Source of the DNA: Bacteroidaceae bacterium
GTDB lineage: Bacteria; Bacteroidota; Bacteroidia; Bacteroidales; Bacteroidaceae
DNA length: 63,335 nt
Direction of reading: 5' to 3'
Assembly: GCA_017557005.1 (NCBI GenBank)
Contig: JAFZFZ010000078.1
Coordinates: 1-63,335, forward strand
A model generated the notes under the pieces. It did not search any database. It was not told the DNA's origin and worked only from the letters and a program-made list of their open reading frames with translations. Positions 8,134 through 17,038 of the stretch are shown one piece after another; within the stretch, counting starts at the first letter, position 1, and every line of letters starts with the position of its first letter. The position numbers and the translations under genes were made by a program.

Positions 8134-9609
8134 TGTTGTAGGCCAATTGACTAGATACACCTGCTCCGTAGCACGAGTGAAGGCCGTATAGAGCCATCTA
8201 TAATAGTCCGTGGCCGAGGTTTCAGGAGGCAAATATCCTTGGTCAAGATAAATAGCACTCCACTGACCACCCTGCGCCTTGTGACAAGTGACCGCATAGG
8301 CATACTTGATCTGCAATGCATTAAAATGAGGATCTTCGCGCAACTGCTTGTAGCGCTCTTTCTTCTGCGAAATGTCTGCATAGTCCTCCATCACCGCCTC
8401 GAAGAGACGATTGCTCTCTTCACGAGTGAGCGAGGGCGACTCTGAGTGCAGCGTATCAAGCAGTACCGTCGTTTCCAACTCATAATCGTCATAATCAGGA
8501 AACGATAGCAGCACATCTGCAAAACGGAATCCATAGAGTTCACGCGTACGGCGCACACGGCGCACCACCGCTATGTCGCCATTGGCAATGAACGACAACG
8601 GCTGAGCCTGATGTTGCTCGCGCACTAGGCGCTCTATCCAATAATAATTATTCTTCACCACCATGACACGATCACCCGTAGAGAGTTCCTCCTCACGGTA
8701 TAGAATCATGTTTCGTATGCCCTGGTTATAGATATTCGCTCGTTTGTTTGACCGGCAAATAATCATGCAATCATCAGCCCCCCAATGCGAATAGGCCGTA
8801 GTGAGCGACTCCACCAGCTCATCGCCCGGTAGGCGGCACACATCAGAGAACACCCTATAGTCGATAACCGATGCCGGAGAAGAGCCCACCGAAGCATTAG
8901 AATACGAAGAGACAAAATCGGGTATTTTCGCCCCATTCAGTTCCATCAGTTTGCAGCGTATCATGGTAGCATTGTAGAGGATACCCGACTCCGAAAGCTG
9001 ACGCATCACCTGTGTAAGCGTATGCTCATACACCTGCAAACCATACGAAGCCAACACCGAAGGCATCAAGGCCGGACTCTCCTCATCGCCCACAGGAGGC
9101 AACTGTGCCGTATCGCCCATCAGCATCAGGCGACACCCCTCGCCGGAGTATACATACTGTATCAAATCATCGAGCAGTCGGCCCGTACCGAAGGTTGACG
9201 ACGAAAGCCCCTCATTAGATATCATCGAAGCCTCATCGACGATAAAAAGCGTATGCTTCGAGAGGTTCACATTCAGCGAAAATGAATCTGCATCCGTAAT
9301 CGTTTTTTGGCGGTAGATACGCTTGTGTATGGTCGATGCCGGACACCCAGCATAGGAGGAGAAAACCTTCGCAGCACGTCCTGTAGGAGCCATAAGCACC
9401 ACTGGTTGCTTCAGTTCCATCAGCGTCTTCACCAAAGCGCCCACCAACGTCGTTTTACCCGTACCAGCGTAACCACGAAGCAGAAAAAGTTCCATATCGT
9501 GGCGCGACGTCAAGAACTGCCCCATCATATGGATAACCTCCGATTGCTCCGTAGTGGGAACAAAACCGAAGTTTTCTTTGATTTTTTCCGTTAGGAAGCT
9601 ATTTATCAT
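8119..9609 (-). CDS. RecD-like superfamily 1 DNA helicase
   Basis: The 496-aa protein has Walker A GYAGTGKTT (about residues 45-53), Walker B FIVDEASM, motif III LMGDTAQLPP, and the C-terminal UvrD_C_2-type motif YAVTCHKAQGGQW that contacts DNA near the end. This is the short AAA/RecD-like helicase common in Bacteroidetes, without RecB or RecC partners. A role in DNA repair or processing is inferred. Confidence 0.88.
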   Translation of the reverse strand: MINSFLTEKIKENFGFVPTTEQSEVIHMMGQFLTSRHDMELFLLRGYAGTGKTTLVGALVKTLMELKQPVVLMAPTGRAAKVFSSYAGCPASTIHKRIYRQKTITDADSFSLNVNLSKHTLFIVDEASMISNEGLSSSTFGTGRLLDDLIQYVYSGEGCRLMLMGDTAQLPPVGDEESPALMPSVLASYGLQVYEHTLTQVMRQLSESGILYNATMIRCKLMELNGAKIPDFVSSYSNASVGSSPASVIDYRVFSDVCRLPGDELVESLTTAYSHWGADDCMIICRSNKRANIYNQGIRNMILYREEELSTGDRVMVVKNNYYWIERLVREQHQAQPLSFIANGDIAVVRRVRRTRELYGFRFADVLLSFPDYDDYELETTVLLDTLHSESPSLTREESNRLFEAVMEDYADISQKKERYKQLREDPHFNALQIKYAYAVTCHKAQGGQWSAIYLDQGYLPPETSATDYYRWLYTAFTRATEQVYLVNWPTTEEAK

Positions 9610-9702
9610 CTACTTTAAGAGAAAAAAAACGATTATTTATAGCATATTCAAACTATTTGTTTTACTTTTGCAGTACGAAATTAATAAATAAATCACATAA
9701 AC

Positions 9703-10449
9703 ATGAAAAAATTAGTAGTAAATTTAATTTTATTGCTCTGCGTATGCGGTCTTGGCTACATCTGCGTGGGCAGCATCATGGGTTCTATCAACTTCGGCAA
9801 AGTACGTGAGGCAAGAGAGAAGGAGATCATCGCACGCCTTATCGATATCCGTACCGCACAGGTTGCTTTCCGCGAGCAGAACAAGGGTCAGTACACTGAC
9901 AGCTTCGACGAGTTGATTTCATTCGTAAAGAACGATAGCATTCCCTTCGTAAAGAAAGTTGGTGAGCTCACCGACAAGCAGCTTGAGGCTGGTATGACTG
10001 AGACTAAGGCAGCAAAGTTGATCGAGGATGCACGCAAGGCTACCAAGCCCGCTGTAGCTAAGAGAAAATGGCAGGAGGCTGAGAGCGCAGGTCTCGTAAA
10101 GCTCAACAAGAAGGGCGAAGTAGAGGAGTTCATCTTCAGCCGCGACACCTTCTGGGTAGCAGCTATCGATACTCTCTATCCCGCAGGTTTCAATGCAGAT
10201 TCATTGCGTTATGTTCCCTTCGGTGACGGTGCACAGTTCGAGTTGCGCACAGGTTGCGACTCAAGCAGTAAGTCTGGTAACAAGATCTTCCTCTTCGAGG
10301 CTAAGACTCCTTACCGTACCTACCTCGAAGGTATCAACAAGGACGAGCTCAACAACCTCATCGACCTCCAGTTGGAGCTCGGTCGCTACCCCGGTTTGAA
10401 GGTGGGTGACGCTGAGGTTGGTAACAACAACGCCGGTAACTGGGAGTAA
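9703..10449 (+). CDS. Conserved membrane-anchored protein with pilin-like N-terminal half
   Basis: The 248-aa protein has one N-terminal transmembrane helix (residues 5-28). It is followed by an amphipathic helix and a segment (RTAQVAFREQNKGQYTDSFDEL, here split: RTAQVAFREQ then NKGQYTDSFDEL) that resembles the helix-to-loop region after the anchor in type II pseudopilins. No prepilin peptidase site is evident and no secretion genes are nearby. The rest is charged and unrecognised. It sits directly before the DUF3822 and rsmD genes, probably in one operon. Function unknown. Confidence 0.75.
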   Translation: MKKLVVNLILLLCVCGLGYICVGSIMGSINFGKVREAREKEIIARLIDIRTAQVAFREQNKGQYTDSFDELISFVKNDSIPFVKKVGELTDKQLEAGMTETKAAKLIEDARKATKPAVAKRKWQEAESAGLVKLNKKGEVEEFIFSRDTFWVAAIDTLYPAGFNADSLRYVPFGDGAQFELRTGCDSSSKSGNKIFLFEAKTPYRTYLEGINKDELNNLIDLQLELGRYPGLKVGDAEVGNNNAGNWE

Positions 10450-10480
10450 TTCCCTCTCTATAAAGCAATACGCACATCTT

Positions 10481-11296
10481 GTGATTGACTTTAAGAAAAC
10501 CAAGCAATATACACTATCCATCCGTCTTAGCACGGATGGATTTTGTTTTGCTGTACACAATCCACAGTCGGCAGACCAATACGCCTACCAACCCTATCGT
10601 ATCGACACACTCAAGTCAATAACCGCCAACCTCAAGGCAGCTATTGAGTCTACAGAGTTGCTCCGACACCACTACGGGGAAGTCAACATACTGCTTTCAC
10701 AGGCCCCCTACACCCTTGTACCCAAGGAGTACTATGCCGAGCAGTGCGCACACGACATCTACGTGCAAAACTTTCCACAGACGGCGCCCAACACACAAGT
10801 GCTCACCAACATCGTGAGCGAAGAGCAGGCTATCGTGCTTTTCGGTATGGAGCATCAGCTTCACAAGTTCATCACCGAACGCTACCCCAAAGCCAAGATC
10901 TATGCATCCATCAGTCCGCTCATCGACCATGCCGTAGAGAAGAGCTACACTCAAGCAGGTAAGCCCTATTGCCTGGCCCACCTACATAAGAGAAGTACCG
11001 ATCTGCTCTGCATCAGCAATGGCGCCCTGCAGTTTGTAAACACCTTTGACAACCCCGACACAGGCGATGCCATATACTACCTGCTCAACTGCTGGCAGAT
11101 GTTAGGTCTCTCGCAGACTGACGACACACTGCACATAGCCGGCACTACCCGCCATGCCAAGGCCCTCACCAACGAATTGGGCCGTTTCATCCAGCACATC
11201 CATACCGTGCGCCCTGCCGAGGAATTCCACTCTACAGAGCTTGCACGCATCGACGAAATCCCCTTCGACTTACAAACCCTCATCTCATGCGAGTAA
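10481..11296 (+). CDS. DUF3822 family protein
   Basis: The protein has the actin/FtsA-like-fold character reported for DUF3822 (YTLSIRLSTDGFCFAVHNP near the start, LVPKEYY, LLNCWQMLGLSQ) and precedes rsmD, as is usual in Bacteroidetes. An ATG at 10406 would overlap the previous gene by 44 nt and adds an unlikely N-terminus. The GTG at 10481 gives VIDFKKTKQYTLSIRL, a more typical start, but no strong ribosome-binding site confirms it. The end overlaps rsmD by 10 nt. Function unknown; translational coupling with rsmD is likely. Confidence 0.8.
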   Translation: MIDFKKTKQYTLSIRLSTDGFCFAVHNPQSADQYAYQPYRIDTLKSITANLKAAIESTELLRHHYGEVNILLSQAPYTLVPKEYYAEQCAHDIYVQNFPQTAPNTQVLTNIVSEEQAIVLFGMEHQLHKFITERYPKAKIYASISPLIDHAVEKSYTQAGKPYCLAHLHKRSTDLLCISNGALQFVNTFDNPDTGDAIYYLLNCWQMLGLSQTDDTLHIAGTTRHAKALTNELGRFIQHIHTVRPAEEFHSTELARIDEIPFDLQTLISCE

Positions 11297-11823
11297 TCAG
11301 CGGAAAATACAAACGCCGCACCTTCGAGGTGCCGCGCACATTCAAGGCACGTCCCACTACGGACTTTGCCAAGGAGAACCTCTTCAACGTGCTCACCAAC
11401 CTCATCGACTTCGAGGAGTGCACCAATGTGCTCGACCTCTTTGCCGGCACGGGCAGCATCAGCCTTGAACTCGTATCGCGTGGCTGTAGCAGAGTCATCT
11501 CTGTAGAGCGCGAGCCCTCACACCACGCCTTTATATATAAGGTAAAAGAGCAACTGGGCGAAGCCGGTTGGATCCCCTTGCGCTCCGACGTATTCCGCTA
11601 CATTGAGAAGTGCCACGACACGTTCGACCTCATCTTTGCCGATCCCCCTTATGCACTCACACGCTTAGCCGAGCTCCCCGACCTCATACTCGGCAAAGGT
11701 ATGCTCAGCGAAGGCGGCATGCTCATCCTCGAGCATGGCAAGGATCACAGCTTTGCCGAGCATCCCAAGTTCGTGCAAGAGCGCGTGTATGGTAGCGTAC
11801 ACTTCAGCTTCTTCGAGGCATAA
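11287..11823 (+). CDS. rsmD: 16S rRNA (guanine966-N2)-methyltransferase RsmD
   Basis: The 178-aa protein begins MRVISGKYKRRTFEVPRTFK and has the SAM motif LDLFAGTGSISLELVSRG and the catalytic motif FADPPYALTRL. This is the RsmD family, which methylates G966 of 16S rRNA during 30S assembly. The start codon lies within the last codons of the DUF3822 gene. Confidence 0.95.
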   Translation: MRVISGKYKRRTFEVPRTFKARPTTDFAKENLFNVLTNLIDFEECTNVLDLFAGTGSISLELVSRGCSRVISVEREPSHHAFIYKVKEQLGEAGWIPLRSDVFRYIEKCHDTFDLIFADPPYALTRLAELPDLILGKGMLSEGGMLILEHGKDHSFAEHPKFVQERVYGSVHFSFFEA

Positions 11824-11876
11824 GCCTACACGCAGCCCATAGCGCAGTTATCCGCGCACAAAGCTATAAAAACAAC

Positions 11877-11909
11877 AGAGCCATTGACGCATCATGCATC
11901 AATGGCTCT
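11877..11909. terminator. Bidirectional terminator between rsmD and the H1-like gene
   Basis: Inverted repeat AGAGCCATTGA/TCAATGGCTCT with an inner ATGCAT-containing loop, followed by ATTTTG on the plus strand. It separates two converging genes. Confidence 0.75.
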
Positions 11910-11935
11910 ATTTTGCTTTCTTAAAGTAGAGGGGA

Positions 11936-12109
11936 TTACTTTGAAGCCTCGAGAGAAGCCTTACGGAACTCCTTCATCAACTTCTCGAGTTCGAGAGAAG
12001 CCTTACGAGCGCGTGTACCAGCAGCCTTATTACCCTTTTCTACCTGGAGAGCTGCATCTGTAGCGAAAGCAGCATACTTTTCTTGAATTTTTTCAACGAG
12101 TTCTTTCAT
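11936..12109 (-). CDS. Histone H1-like DNA-associated protein (Hc1 type)
   Basis: The small 57-aa protein starts MKELVEKIQEKYAAFATDAA and contains GNKAAGTRARKASLELEKL, a lysine- and alanine-rich helical sequence typical of the Bacteroidetes H1-like family. These proteins are thought to help compact the nucleoid. The gene is monocistronic. A TATATTTG -7-like element is read on the minus strand at 12141-12148. Confidence 0.85.
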   Translation of the reverse strand: MKELVEKIQEKYAAFATDAALQVEKGNKAAGTRARKASLELEKLMKEFRKASLEASK

Positions 12110-12213
12110 AATGTTTAGTTATTAAGTTGATTTACGGATGCAAATATAATAAAAATCAAAACATTACAAGCAATTTTGAAAAAAGTTTTAGACAAAATAC
12201 TTATTTTTTTCTT

Positions 12214-15200
12214 TTACATCGGACCAAAACCGCCTCCAGGGCCACCAAAACCACCCATAGGAGGTCCGCCAGCACCCATGGGGAAGGGAGGACGATCGCC
12301 CATAGGCATACCTCCGCGCTCACGGGCAGCGTCACGAGCCTGACTACGCGACTCCTTGTCTCCGAAGAGGTTGAGTCGGTATACGAAGTGCACCATAAAG
12401 TAACTATTCACGGTGTTGTACCACGTATCACTGCGCATGGTAGCGTTGATCACACGGCTCACGTTGCTCTGCTGACGCAAGATATCAAACATCTGCACGC
12501 TCACGGTAGCAGCGTTCTGCGCGAGGAAACTCTTCGAGAGCTGAGCATTCCAGATGAGCTCGTTGGTGTTGAAGTCGGGGTCGCTATAACCACGGCGGCT
12601 ATTCATAGAGATATCCGATGACAACTTCAAGTTCCACCAAGGCAGGTTGATGTTGGTCGACGGACCATATGAGAAGTTATAGGTGTCGCGGTTAGCAGTG
12701 GGCTGCAAGTTGTTGCGCGCACGGCTATAGTTGAGGTATCCCTGCATGGTGAACTCAAACCAGTCGTTCTGGAAGCTACCTGAGAGACGCTCTGAGAGGT
12801 TCACCGAGCGAGTGGCAGCCAAGGGGAATCCTGCCTCTGTCACGGTACGCACATAACCCTCCTGATAGCTATATCGAGCATTGGTCGATGAGGTCACCTT
12901 GAACTTCTGGTTGGGCAATGCGGTGTTATAGGTAAAGCCCGCATTGGTATTCCAATTACTCCATATACCATCGAGATTGGTAGGCTGTGATATACGTCCA
13001 CCGGTAGCCTCGTCATAGGTAATCTTGTTCACAATGCTGTTGAGCGTGTTGTTGAATCCCACGTTGGCCGAGAAATTGCGCAGGGTCTCCACCTTGAAGT
13101 CCTGGAAGTTCACATTCAAACTGTTGTTGAATGTAGGCTTCAGTCCGGGGTTACCCATGGTGATATTCAGCGGGTCGCTGTTATCGGTGATAGGCAACAG
13201 GTCGGTCATCGAAGGCTGGCTGCTACGTCCACGGTAGTTGATGCGCATGCTTGTCTGCTTAGTCCAGCGGTAACGGAAGTTCATCGTCGGGGTGAAGTTA
13301 AACACGTTGCGTACAGTGTCAATATCATGACCCATATATTTATACTTCATCTTACTATGCTGAGGGAGCAATGAGAAGCCCACGTTCATGTTGTACTTGT
13401 CGCGGATGAATCGCAGCTGAGCAGTAATGTCCTGATCGAAGTTCTCATAAGTAGCATTGCGGCTCAGGTCCTCGCTTAGATATTCGCGCAACTGGATTTC
13501 ATCACCAAGTACCCATCCGTCGTACAAGTTCCATCCATCAAGGTTACCAGGCAAGTCATATGTAGAGCGCTGGCTATCGTTGTAGCGATAGTTGAACTGG
13601 TAGCTCAACTGCAAGAAGGTAGCCTCCCACAGCGGTTCGCTCCACATGGCACGCGTGCTATAGTTGTAGGTTTTCGAGGGAGTGGTATTGTATCTATTGA
13701 TGGTCGATGTGCTATCGCCGCGTTGGTAGAAGCGTGTAAACGAAGTCGAGTTAGAGTAGTTCTCGCTTGTGCTGTATCCACCACGCAAATCAAGTGTAAG
13801 GCTGCGTCCCTCGTTACCAAACTTACGGTTTATGGTCAAGTTGGCATTCACGTTGGTGCTCTCACTACCACCGCCCGACTGACGGCTGCTATAGTTGACA
13901 CGGCTATCGTAGAGTGAGTCTACCCACGCATCATCGAGCGGGTCAGAGTCATGCTTCTCGAGTTCGTCGAGCGTCTCGTAGGGGTCGCGGTTGAAGGTAG
14001 CCGATAGGTTCTCCGAGCTGTTGCCCGAAGTAGAGTATCCCACGCTGGGGCGGAACACGATGTCGGTCAATGTATCGGGGCGCCACTCGAAGCGCAAGTC
14101 GGCATTCACGCTCAAGCTACGGTTGTTTGACTGGCTACGGCTGTTTGAGAACGAGTTGGCATTACCCGCAGTAAGGAAGGTCTCCGATGCGCTTTCGCTC
14201 TGCACGTCAGAATCTCTGTGCGAGAAGCGCACACCACCACCGAGCATATACTTATACTTGTTCTTCAGTACCTCTTCACCGAAGTTCTTAGCCATTGAGA
14301 AACCACCCATCGAGCTCTGTGTCATACCGTTGCCACCACCGCGGCCGCCACGGCCACCGCCACCGGGGAATCCGTTGTCGTTCACGTTGTTGGTCGACAA
14401 GATCACCGAGTAGTGCTCATTGTCCTTGAAGCGGTTTACCATACCCTTCACCGAATACAGGTTGTTGATATCATAGGCAGTCTCCTGTGTGGGACGTCCG
14501 TAGCCCAGGTCGATGTTTGAGAACCAACCCTTCTTAGCATTGTCCTTCACCACGAGGTCGAGCACCAGCTCCTCCTCGCCATCGTCGATACCCGTCATCT
14601 CGGCCAGGTCGCTCTTCTTTTCGTAGCTCTTGATCTTCTTTACCATATTGGCGGGCAGGTTCTTCATCGCGATGCTCTTGTCGCCAGAGAAGAACTCCTT
14701 ACCACCCACGAGGATCTTTGTCACCGTCTGTCCGTTATAGGTCACGGTACCATCGTCGCCCACCTCGTAGCCCGGCAGCTTACGGATGAGCTCCTCCAAC
14801 ATCGAGCCCTCGGGCACGCGGAAGGTCTCGGCGTTGAACATCACCGTGTCGTCCACCACCTGCACCTGCGCAATCTGTGCCTCCACTACCGCCTCCTTGA
14901 GCAGCAGCGCATCCGTTTTCAGACGCACCGAGTCGAAGCGCACGCTATGCGTGTCGTCAGTCACTGCAAAGTCATGGTTTTCGCTACCATAGCCAATAAA
15001 CGACACCTTCAGGGTATACTTACCTCGAGCCAGTTTCTCCTCCAGCTCAAAGTTACCCTTCATATCAGTGGTCGCACCTGCACGGAAGACGCTATCGGGC
15101 AGAGTCAACAGCTGCACGGTAGCCTGAATCACCGGCTCAGCGGTTTCAAAATCAGTAACATTACCAGAAACCTTGACCTTCTTGTCTTGCGCCATCGTAA

Positions 15201-15249
15201 AGGTCGCAGCAAACAAAGCCAACACGAATAGTAAAAATGATCTTTTCAT
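12214..15249 (-). CDS. Outer-membrane beta-barrel protein with carboxypeptidase-like regulatory domain (TonB-dependent-receptor-like)
   Basis: The 1011-aa protein has a signal peptide (1-20), a CarboxypepD_reg-like beta-sandwich (about 25-110), a plug-like region (about 115-220, YEVGDDGTVTYNGQTVTKIL) and a long C-terminal barrel typical of the OMP_b-brl_3 family. Two Gly-rich stretches stand out: a loop near residues 295-310 and an unusual Gly/Pro/Met-rich C-terminal tail. The ligand is unknown and no SusD partner is adjacent. It is a single gene. Confidence 0.85.
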   Translation of the reverse strand: MKRSFLLFVLALFAATFTMAQDKKVKVSGNVTDFETAEPVIQATVQLLTLPDSVFRAGATTDMKGNFELEEKLARGKYTLKVSFIGYGSENHDFAVTDDTHSVRFDSVRLKTDALLLKEAVVEAQIAQVQVVDDTVMFNAETFRVPEGSMLEELIRKLPGYEVGDDGTVTYNGQTVTKILVGGKEFFSGDKSIAMKNLPANMVKKIKSYEKKSDLAEMTGIDDGEEELVLDLVVKDNAKKGWFSNIDLGYGRPTQETAYDINNLYSVKGMVNRFKDNEHYSVILSTNNVNDNGFPGGGGRGGRGGGNGMTQSSMGGFSMAKNFGEEVLKNKYKYMLGGGVRFSHRDSDVQSESASETFLTAGNANSFSNSRSQSNNRSLSVNADLRFEWRPDTLTDIVFRPSVGYSTSGNSSENLSATFNRDPYETLDELEKHDSDPLDDAWVDSLYDSRVNYSSRQSGGGSESTNVNANLTINRKFGNEGRSLTLDLRGGYSTSENYSNSTSFTRFYQRGDSTSTINRYNTTPSKTYNYSTRAMWSEPLWEATFLQLSYQFNYRYNDSQRSTYDLPGNLDGWNLYDGWVLGDEIQLREYLSEDLSRNATYENFDQDITAQLRFIRDKYNMNVGFSLLPQHSKMKYKYMGHDIDTVRNVFNFTPTMNFRYRWTKQTSMRINYRGRSSQPSMTDLLPITDNSDPLNITMGNPGLKPTFNNSLNVNFQDFKVETLRNFSANVGFNNTLNSIVNKITYDEATGGRISQPTNLDGIWSNWNTNAGFTYNTALPNQKFKVTSSTNARYSYQEGYVRTVTEAGFPLAATRSVNLSERLSGSFQNDWFEFTMQGYLNYSRARNNLQPTANRDTYNFSYGPSTNINLPWWNLKLSSDISMNSRRGYSDPDFNTNELIWNAQLSKSFLAQNAATVSVQMFDILRQQSNVSRVINATMRSDTWYNTVNSYFMVHFVYRLNLFGDKESRSQARDAARERGGMPMGDRPPFPMGAGGPPMGGFGGPGGGFGPM

Positions 15250-15416
15250 CTCTCTTATTTAGTTTATTTTATACGCCTAATTATATGAAATCACAAGTAT
15301 GTGACTCCTCCTTTTTTAAAAGGTTTAAATAATAAGTGCAAAATTACACTTTTAGTTCCATATTCTATCATTTTCCATTCTCAAATTGTATTTCTATCGA
15401 CCTTATTGCGCTGATA

Positions 15417-15448
15417 TTTGCATATTCACACAGCAAACACTAATTTTG
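15417..15448 (+). promoter_or_regulatory. Predicted aroB promoter
   Basis: TTTG at 15417-15420, a 20-nt gap, then TAATTTTG at 15441-15448. It lies upstream of the ATG at 15478 but overlaps an alternative upstream ATG at 15418, which decides the start of aroB. Confidence 0.7.
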
Positions 15449-15477
15449 TATTCATTATACACCTATTTGTAACAGCT

Positions 15478-16527
15478 ATGACAAAGCAACGCATCATAAG
15501 CACCAGTCAGCTAAGCACTGCTCTCGAGCAACTGCTCGCCGACCTCCATTTTGACCGCCTCTTCATCCTTGCCGATGAACACACCGCCTGCCACTGCCTT
15601 CCCCTATTGGGCGATGGCCTTACGAGCCATGCCCACCTCATCACCATCCCTGCAGGCGACGACCACAAGCACCTAGCCACCCTCACCCACGTGTGGGACG
15701 AGCTGTGCACCCACGGCGCCACCCGCCACTCGCTCCTGCTCAATGTAGGCGGCGGCATGGTCACCGACCTTGGCGGCTTTGCCGCAGCCACCTATAAGCG
15801 TGGCATCAGCTGCATCAACATCCCCACCACCCTGCTCGCCATGGTCGACGCAGCCGTAGGTGGCAAGACCGGCATCAACCACCACTCGCTCAAGAACGAA
15901 ATTGGCGCCTTCTACCCCGCCCAAGCCGTTGTCGTATGTGCCCAGTTCCTGCGCACCCTCGACATGCCCAACCTCTGCTCCGGCTTTGCCGAAATGATCA
16001 AGCACGGCCTCATCAGCACCGAGGAGCACTGGGCATCGCTCATGCGTTACGACATGCACACCCCCGACCTCGACGCCCTGCAAAGCCTCATCATGGAGTC
16101 TATCCACACCAAGGAGGGCATCGTAGCCCAAGACCCCACCGAGCAACACATCCGCAAGGCCCTCAACCTGGGACACACCCTGGGCCACGCCCTCGAGACC
16201 CACTACATGCGTCGCGGCACCCCCTGCCTGCACGGCTATGCCGTAGCCTGGGGCCTCATCGGCGAACTCTACCTCTCGCATGTTCGCGAAGGCTTCCCTG
16301 CAGACAAGCTGCGTCAAACCATCGCCTACATCAAGGACACCTACGGTACCCCCGCCTTTGACTGCAAGCAATACGACGAGCTCTACGAACTCATGTTGCA
16401 CGACAAGAAGAACCTCGGCACCGACATCCGCTTCACCCTCCTCGGAGGCATTGGCGACATCCGCATCGACCGCACCATCGGCCGCGACGAGATCTTCGAG
16501 ATGCTCGATTTCGTACGTGAATGCTGA
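15478..16527 (+). CDS. aroB: 3-dehydroquinate synthase
   Basis: The 349-aa enzyme has the AroB NAD-binding motif LNVGGGMVTDLGGFAAATYK, the metal/substrate region GKTGINHHSLKNEIGAFY, and the zinc ligands in LNLGHTLGHALE. It closes DAHP to 3-dehydroquinate, step two of the shikimate pathway. The start MTKQRIIS at 15478 is chosen because the promoter ends at 15448. The opposite strand also carries a long open frame, which is a codon-bias shadow. Confidence 0.95.
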   Translation: MTKQRIISTSQLSTALEQLLADLHFDRLFILADEHTACHCLPLLGDGLTSHAHLITIPAGDDHKHLATLTHVWDELCTHGATRHSLLLNVGGGMVTDLGGFAAATYKRGISCINIPTTLLAMVDAAVGGKTGINHHSLKNEIGAFYPAQAVVVCAQFLRTLDMPNLCSGFAEMIKHGLISTEEHWASLMRYDMHTPDLDALQSLIMESIHTKEGIVAQDPTEQHIRKALNLGHTLGHALETHYMRRGTPCLHGYAVAWGLIGELYLSHVREGFPADKLRQTIAYIKDTYGTPAFDCKQYDELYELMLHDKKNLGTDIRFTLLGGIGDIRIDRTIGRDEIFEMLDFVREC

Positions 16528-16671
16528 TTTCCGCTGGGCACCCATCAAACAGCAGTTCCCAAGCACCATTGTTATGCAAGGTAAATGGAAATAAAACAAC
16601 TGATTGCTGATGACTGATGACTTCCAACAACGAATAAACACACATCAATATCAAGCACTCGCCTACTTGCA

Positions 16672-16813
16672 GTATTCAGGTATTCAGTATTCAGTTAAAT
16701 GAAATCGACATTAGAAAAGGGGAAATAGAGGTTATAATATATATATTATAAAACTTTTCTCTACATATTTTTCGCATTCAAATAAAAATTCTGAATACTG
16801 AATACCTGAATAC
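16672..16813. repeat. Perfect 23-bp inverted repeat enclosing an AT-rich palindrome
   Basis: The left arm is 16672-16694 and the right arm 16791-16813; they are exact reverse complements. Each arm is built from three copies of TATTCAG. The 96-nt interval is AT-rich and has its own palindrome of alternating T and A at about 16732-16751. It lies in a gene-poor 0.5-kb stretch after aroB. Confidence 0.85.
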
Positions 16814-16847
16814 CTTGCCCCCGATGCCAAAGAGCTAACATGTTAAG

Positions 16848-17000
16848 TTGCCCAGTACGCGGCGAGCGCAAAAGAATCTGCTCGCAAGGCTAAAACTTAG
16901 CGCGACAAGCCTTCGAAAAATCGTAATCACCATACTCACCGCCATCGCGGGCACGCTGGGTGTAATGAGTTGCACGATGTTGCGAAGGCGCAAGACATGA
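16848..17000 (+). CDS. Possible small membrane peptide, 'smalltalk'-like, or its remnant
   Basis: A 50-codon frame with a TTG start reads LRKIVITILTAIAGTLGVMS followed by C near its end. That resembles the hydrophobic stretch and terminal Cys of the small Bacteroidetes 'smalltalk' proteins (about 30-50 aa, function unknown). No ATG and no clear ribosome-binding site precede it, and the amidase or HU gene usually beside such proteins is absent. It may be a decayed copy. The rest of 16528-17038, apart from the inverted repeat, shows no gene. Confidence 0.3.
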   Translation: MPSTRRAQKNLLARLKLSATSLRKIVITILTAIAGTLGVMSCTMLRRRKT

Positions 17001-17038
17001 GTCGGCGGCCTGCTATGATGTGATGGGAATTCCGCGTA

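Noticed and set aside
15673..16641. Long open frame on the minus strand over aroB (322 codons)
   Set aside because: It mirrors the codon bias of aroB, is Val/Gly/Asp-rich without a recognisable fold, and has no promoter; aroB on the plus strand has all catalytic motifs.
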